Shown: piece by piece, positions 58,255 to 64,000 of the stretch
Layout of the letters: the number at the start of each line of letters is the position of its first letter
Numbering within the stretch: position 1 is the stretch's first letter
The notes under the pieces: generated by a model
What the model was told of the DNA's origin: nothing
The model's input: the letters and a program-made list of their open reading frames with translations, nothing else
Database searches by the model: none
Translations under genes and position numbers: made by a program
Source: Phorcus lineatus
Taxonomy: Eukaryota; Mollusca; Gastropoda; Trochida; Trochidae
Direction of reading: 5' to 3'
DNA: 64,000 nucleotides
Assembly (NCBI GenBank): GCA_921293015.1
Contig: OV121089.1
Location: forward strand, 42,146,520-42,210,519

Positions 58255-58258
58255 TTAA

Positions 58259-59619
58259 GACTAAATTTCTATTTATTGGATTTTATCACAACCATTTCTG
58301 TAAGGTGCAGATCCCATTTCATTTCAATACTTTTCACTTGTTAATGTGACCAATCAAGATTGAATCAGTTTTAATCTTTCCTGACAAGCTACTGATTATG
58401 GAGTCCACCACTAGTTTTGACACTCCGACAGACTTGGAGATAAAAACACCTATGTTTCTCTATCTATTCAATTATTCACTTCATTGATAGAATGTAAATG
58501 TGTGAAGGAATGACTAAAGAATAAAAGGGCTTGTACTATTGTCTGATAAAGTCTTGCTTGTCATCGATGAAGTGTGATAGAATAAAGCTTTTCCAGTGTT
58601 TGATAACCTTTGCTTAAAAAGAAAAACATGAAGATAGATTTTATCTTTAGTGTTCTGAATTAGAATTATCTTCAAATTATCTGTACATCTGATACCACTA
58701 CTTTACTCTTTCTCATACATGTTTTATGTAACTGATAAAAATTTATCATGTATCACACAAAGTTTTTAAAGCTAAAAGCATGATTTCACTGCATGCTAAA
58801 AAGTAAAAAGATTATTATGATAGATTTCCGAGTGATTTTGTTGTACTTTAGTACTTAAGGAAATAAAAAGAAAATGCTTTTTGGTAATTGTTTCTTATTT
58901 TTGAACCATTTTAGATTTTGAATGTTAAATATTAAATGACAACAATTTTTTTTTCAACATTTGCTAGTATTACTTATGTCAGTTGAGTAATAAAAACATA
59001 AATGTCAAAACAACCCCTTTTAGTTCAGTGAGTTAATTCTATAGTGCTCCGGGTTGAGGGACAAAGTTCACTTGGTTTTACCTTCCATATGTGTTTTACC
59101 GAGGCAAAAATAATTAAGAAGTTGTCAAGCACCTTTTACAATGTCCAATTCATTTTACGTATACAAAGCAAAATGACAAGAGAGACAAGGGATACAGAAA
59201 GAATAGATAAACAAACTACAGAGTAACGATTATAATTTTTTTTATTGTTTTCTTTTAATTATATAAGTTTCGCTTGAACCTTTTTTGGATAGATTTTTTT
59301 TATTGAATATTGTGTCATCTTTTATTTATATGGCATGCATTAACATGAAAGAGAAATTTCAGATAGATTGAAGTTCTTATTGACACCATAATTCACTTTT
59401 ATGGGTTTATTAGGTTTCTCTCTGCTATACAACATACTTTAAACATATAATGAAAGGATTCTCATCATGGTTACAACCTACACAGTTGGCATTTATTGAA
59501 GTTTCATCAAGTTTAACAGATCATAAATCAGTGATCTTATAGTGTATGGTAACACACAGATAGTATTTCTGTTCATAAACATACTGATAGCCATACCGTT
59601 TTTCCTCTGATAATCCCGA
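58259..59619. other. SWAP70-like intron 3, nothing recognised
   Basis: AT-rich intron; the 60-codon frame at 59044-59226 has no family signal. Confidence 0.4.
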
Positions 59620-59721
59620 GGGCCTAGATTTTCGTAGCTCTCTTAGAGCTTAGATAGTTGTAGGCCAATGTTAATTGATGGTACTTACTTAGTTCTAAGA
59701 GAGCTTCGAAAATCTAGGCCC
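59620..59721. mobile_element. GGGCCTAGATTTTCG inverted-repeat MITE, copy 1
   Basis: GGGCCTAGATTTTCGTAGCT at the left pairs with AGCTTCGAAAATCTAGGCCC at the right, stems continuing through CTCTTAG. A second copy is at 60665-60773. Confidence 0.85.
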
Positions 59722-59827
59722 ATGTCTCCAATAAGCGCCAGGCCTCTACTAAGAGCCAGGGATTTAGAGTAGTTGAGAAAATAAGAGCCAGGTATAAAGC
59801 ATTAAATGCATTGTTTCCAATAGGTGC

Positions 59828-59921
59828 CATCCTGTCTCAGGCGCGAAGTTTTTGCTGGGGTTTACACCCAGGGTAAGAAGAGTGGAGCGTCAGCTATACG
59901 TCTTACCCTGAGACAGGATGA
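59828..59921. repeat. Hairpin with 13-bp exact arms
   Basis: CATCCTGTCTCAG (59828-59840) pairs with CTGAGACAGGATG (59909-59921). An inner stem uses CAGGGTAAGA against TCTTACCCTG. Confidence 0.7.
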
Positions 59922-60161
59922 ATAGGCACTGGCCTCTAATGGTGGTTAACAGGTGCTGAAAAAATAAGCTCCGAGGCGCTTAGAGGAGGCGCTTAGAGGA
60001 AATGTGGTAACATGATTTCAAATTTTAAATGGTTTAAGACTGAGGATACGTGCTTGGTAAAACCTTATAAGAGCAACTTATAAGAGTTGACGGAAAGAAC
60101 AAATATGAATTTCATCAACTTTTATAAGCATGAATCTTCTTCATGCTTTAACTATGATAGT

Positions 60162-60230
60162 TCAGGTGTATTGGGTAAAGTTTGGGGCCTGGATTTTTTA
60201 AGATCTCTTTTTTTAGGACATAAATATTGT
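60162..60230. repeat. Truncated copy of the GGGCC MITE with shared flank
   Basis: AGTTCAGGTGTATTGGGTAA, AGTTT, GGGGCCTGGATTTT parallels the sequence before and into copy 2 (from about 60640: AGTTCAGGTGCATGGGGTAA, AGTTCA, GGGCCTGGATTTT). This indicates a local duplication of flank plus element start. Confidence 0.6.
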
Positions 60231-60664
60231 TTCAATGATTTTCCAATCATTATCTATTAAATAACTGAACTTATACCTTCATGACAAATTTAAAGTAGTG
60301 AAAATCTTAATACGGTTTTAGTTGTTCAGCCTTTCGATATTTTCATCAAATTCTTGACATAAATCAACACAACTTTGGAGAAAACATATATATGATACAC
60401 TTTGTCATAGCATCATAAATCCTGTCATATTTGATATAAGTAGAAAAGTAAGTGACAGCGTTCTCAAAGCTTTGACCTGTAAATATAACCAAGCATTCTA
60501 TAAGACATAATCCATATGACAAACATTAGGTAGGGGACCAAAACTAGCCAGGGGCAGATAAAAGACATTTACTGTTCAGACGGTAGCCTTCAGAAGTTTT
60601 GTCATTGTGACACAGATACATGAGCCTTGGTTACAGCAAGTTCAGGTGCATGGGGTAAAGTTCA

Positions 60665-60773
60665 GGGCCTGGATTTTCGAAGCTCTCTTAGTGCTAAGAT
60701 AGTCATAAGCCAATGATAATGTATGGTACATATTACTATCTTAGTACTTAGAGAGCTTCGAAAATCTAGGCCC
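60665..60773. mobile_element. GGGCCTAGATTTTCG inverted-repeat MITE, copy 2
   Basis: GGGCCTGGATTTTCGAAGCT pairs with AGCTTCGAAAATCTAGGCCC. The stem extends through CTCTTAGTGCTAAGATAGT against ACTATCTTAGTACTTAGAG, longer than in copy 1. Confidence 0.87.
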
Positions 60774-61104
60774 AGGACCTTACAAAATTTACCTAACCTA
60801 TTCTATCATCCAAAACTAGCTTCCACTGTAAGTGCTTGCTATATGGATCTTAAATTATTAACAATTTAAAACCATGACTTGAAAACATCCTGAAATTTGC
60901 AATGGGGTATCAATCATTTTAAGAGCAATTTAAAAAATTAAAAAAATGTTTTCAAATCCTTTGACCGCCCAACCTTGTCAGAATCGCAACTGTTAATGTT
61001 GAATGTCCATGCGGCAAAGTGCAACAGGGGATGTATTCAGCAGTGTTCATCCATATGTATGTCAGGAATCTTATTGACACGTTTTCTCATGAACTCAAAG
61101 TCTT

Positions 61105-61380
61105 CAAATTTTGGTCACAGCCTGTTTTGTTGGATTATACAGACATCTGAGTCTTGTGACATTGACCTTATTTTCAAGGTCGCTCAAAACTCTTGTTAAC
61201 GATATACCTATTTTCAAGGTCATCAAAGAAATTTGATTGCTTGTGACCTTGATATCACCTGAACCGTTGCACCCGTTGTCTCCAACTTTAGTGACTTGCC
61301 CCTTTGTTGGATTCTGCGGACACCAATCAGTTATAGTGTTCATGAAGACGTCATTACATTTCATTAACCACTGCACCTGA
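61105..61380. repeat. Degenerate two-copy repeat, period about 180 bp
   Basis: TTTTGTTGGATTATACAGAC (near 61122) and TTTGTTGGATTCTGCGGACA (near 61302) are each associated with GACCTTGATAT/GACCTTATTTTCAAGGTC blocks. Confidence 0.45.
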
Positions 61381-62215
61381 TGTCTTCAAATAACGTAACA
61401 GACTACATAGGGGGCACAACCTCAAGATACCTTTTAATCATTTCATGTCAGAAATATTGTTTTGAATCCTAGGTAATATTTGATGAATTGCTATGAGTAA
61501 TTTTTCTTAGTTCAAGATAAGGGTCTATATTTACACCAATTCAGTATCCATTTCATACTTAATGTTATTGTTCAGTGTCGTCGTGTCCAATGTGTTACAT
61601 CAAAGTGTGTATTTATCAATATTGTTTACAATTTTTATGCAGAAACTTAAAGGTCAAGATGCAAATCACCAGATATAGATATTAATTTTAGAATTCTATC
61701 AAACTTTAATTTGAAAATATGAAAATACTATAAGTATGATAAAATATTTAAACAAATTTTTAACATAAACAAATCAGTCGTCAGAATAATTTACTAAGAG
61801 TAAATTTTTATCTTTAAAAATTGATTTGATAATTAAGTAATGTTTCAACCTTATTTTCAATCAACAGGCAAATGTACGACTGTTTGTATATATAACATTT
61901 TGTTATGTGGTGTTTCACAGTTTTTGATATTCTTGAAAGAGGTGCTATCAAATCATCTCCTGTCTTTGATCGGCTCAATTTGTTTTCTCTTGTCAATAAG
62001 TTTACACAATTATCTGTATGTTTAACATATATAATTTTTTTATCCCATGCAGATGTAGCCAAAGAGAGCTTAATTGTCCTTTATAAAGGCCCTGTCTCAC
62101 AAAGATATATGGCGGAAGATGTTGTTCTCTCGAAGCAGTCTTGTTTGTACTAGTTAGAGGAGGGCAGGAAGAATACTGATTGAATAGTTATTAACTATAA
62201 ACTGTTAACTAATTA

Positions 62216-62435
62216 ACTGAAAATATAGATTTTTAATTTGAAGATTCTTTCTATTTAGATGTTGATCGAATTTACTGAAAGTATAGATTTGAAATTTGAA
62301 ATTTCATTCTATTTAGATGGTGAATTAACTGAAAGTATAGATTTTTAATTTTAAATTTCTTTCTATTTAGATGGTGAATTTACTGAAAGTATAGATTTTT
62401 AATTTTAAATTTCGTTCTATTTAGATGGTGAATTA
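62216..62435. repeat. About 55-bp tandem repeat, four copies
   Basis: Units share ACTGAAAGTATAGATTTTTA, TTTTAAATTTC and TTCTATTTAGATGGTGAAT; the first unit is the most diverged. Confidence 0.9.
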
Positions 62436-64000
62436 GCTCGTCAGGCTTGTGGCTGAGTGTATTAATATCTATAAATATCTGATGTCTGGTGCTCCCCTTG
62501 TTGTGTGTGATGACCGATGAGCTGCAAAGGCAATGGCTCTGTTTTTTCATTGTTAGATTAAAACCAATTCCCTAAAACTTATGCAACCATCTCACTCATC
62601 AAACAGCATACTGCTCAACCACCAGACTAGGTTTTTAATGAAGCTAAAAAAAATTAGAAAACTTCAGACGACATCTTTTGGCAAGGAGTTGATATGCCAT
62701 TTTACTTTTAATTAAACATTAACAGATTGAAGTTGCTTCTTCTAATGTCTGATAATGAGTGGAATGAAACCATAAAGATATCTTTGTAATGTTTTAGAGT
62801 AATTATTGGAAAACGATACCAAAACTTTTATAGCTTATAGTTTTATCTGTTTTTTAAATGGATCTGCAAAAGATATTTACATTCAGCTTTATATAAATTC
62901 TTCTGAGGAAACAGTGCTCCGATAAAGCTCGTATCTGTGCAAGAAAATCAGTAAAAATGTAATTAGTTTTAAATGTGCGAGTTACTCGAACATTTTCATA
63001 TAAACTCAAAGGAATCATGTTTCTAACACCAAAGTTTACACAAGTATGCTTTATCATTTAGACGCAGGGATATGAAAGCTCTACATCAGTGTTGGACTAA
63101 ATTGTTTTCAGGCAAATAAAAGGACAGAGAAATAATCATTTCTAGTTACAGATATGTTTGAATCATTATATGCAGCTAACTCAATCCGCTGGACATCAAT
63201 GACAACTTAAGTCAATTGGAAAACATTTTCTAAATGAAAAAATGTATTTTTACTTATAGTGAAACTGAAATTAATAATTGAGCTGTTATGGGTGCCAAAA
63301 AATGAAAGCGCTAATAAAGCTATAAAACTGATTGGATAAATCAAGACTTTTATGAGCTTAATTCCTCAAATGAATTATCTCCATTCAGTTAATCACAGTT
63401 GACAGATCAAGAATTATTTTATCAAGTTGTTATTAAGTCTTGAGAGAATGCAAAATAAATCGAATAGGGTTCTATAATTGTAGGTATTGATAACAGTAAA
63501 ATTTCACAGATAAAAACAATTTAAATTCTTACAAAATATCATTACAAAATAGAAGAAGTAAGAGGTCCTGCTTTCCAAATGTCAATTACATTTTATTTTA
63601 AGATAGTCAATTTGATGATGAGTTTAACCCTATCATGTAGAATCATGAGTGTACAATCTCATTTTAATATGTCTGAATTCCGAGGAGTACCATTTAACTA
63701 AATACACTAACAAAATTGATTTTACTCAGTGGTAACCAAAAGGTCCCAAAATTATCTGGAGCACTGCAATTGTTGAATTTTTTTTGGAAATTGAATTCAA
63801 GCAGTTTTTATGTTATACAATACCTGAAGCTGTTTAGTTCAAGGAAACTTTGAAAAAGTTAAATCACATTTATTTGAGGGTTTTGCCAGTTTTGGCCCGA
63901 TATATCAGGAGTATGATGATAACCTTCTTTATCCTAATTAACATTAACAAAATAATTATAGGGGTTAACGTCCACCCCATACAATATATTGTAGTTCTCA
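62436..64000. other. SWAP70-like intron 3 to window end, nothing recognised
   Basis: AT-rich sequence. No continuation of the PH domain was found before the edge. Confidence 0.4.

Overview
This is a stretch of animal nuclear genome. It is AT-rich, its genes are split by GT-AG introns, and it is crowded with small non-autonomous DNA transposons and tRNA-derived SINEs. The proteins and the SINE tail motifs fit a lophotrochozoan, most likely a mollusc. That placement is an inference from general appearance, not from a database search. There are no prokaryotic features, CRISPR arrays or intact tRNA/rRNA genes.

Five protein genes can be supported. (1) 1235-2230 (+): a single-exon beta-1,3-galactosyltransferase-like GT31 enzyme. 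(2) 14265-10083 (-): a four-exon claudin/PMP22-like tetraspan of 197 aa, reassembled here from its splice sites. (3) 28057-30197 (+): a four-exon, membrane-anchored FkbM-type methyltransferase-fold protein of 339 aa. (4) 33115-31433 (-): a three-exon ETFBKMT (METTL20) mitochondrial lysine methyltransferase of 256 aa, convergent with gene 3. (5) From 39596 (+): the first three coding exons of a SWAP70/DEF6-like protein (EF-hand-like N-terminus and the start of a PH domain), which runs off the right edge; its introns fill most of 39.7-64 kb. The genes share no obvious pathway; the order looks like ordinary metazoan gene neighbourhood.

The accessory content carries most of the interest. (a) Elements beginning CAATCT and flanked by 9-bp target duplications occur at 24.6, 34.5, 38.6 and 41.4-43.3 kb, from 81 bp to 2 kb; the 2-kb one lies inside a fold-back element. 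(b) A family bounded by TTAA, about 470 bp long, has at least six copies in both orientations. (c) An hAT-like element with an 8-bp duplication splits a SINE inside a claudin intron. (d) A GGGCCTAGATTTTCG inverted-repeat MITE occurs twice near 60 kb. (e) Several tRNA-derived SINE families are present. (f) A piece of what looks like a Penelope-type retroelement sits between 49-53-bp inverted repeats at 18.9 kb.

Tandem structure is also prominent. There is a 27-bp, roughly 22-copy array at 55.8 kb with no stops on either strand, a 132-bp array abutting the claudin first exon, and a 122-bp array at 20.1 kb. The claudin TM1 exon and the last FkbM exon both have decayed duplicate copies in the adjacent non-coding DNA. 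I found no convincing new multi-gene system; the most novel items are the CAATCT family, the decayed exon copies and the nested insertions.
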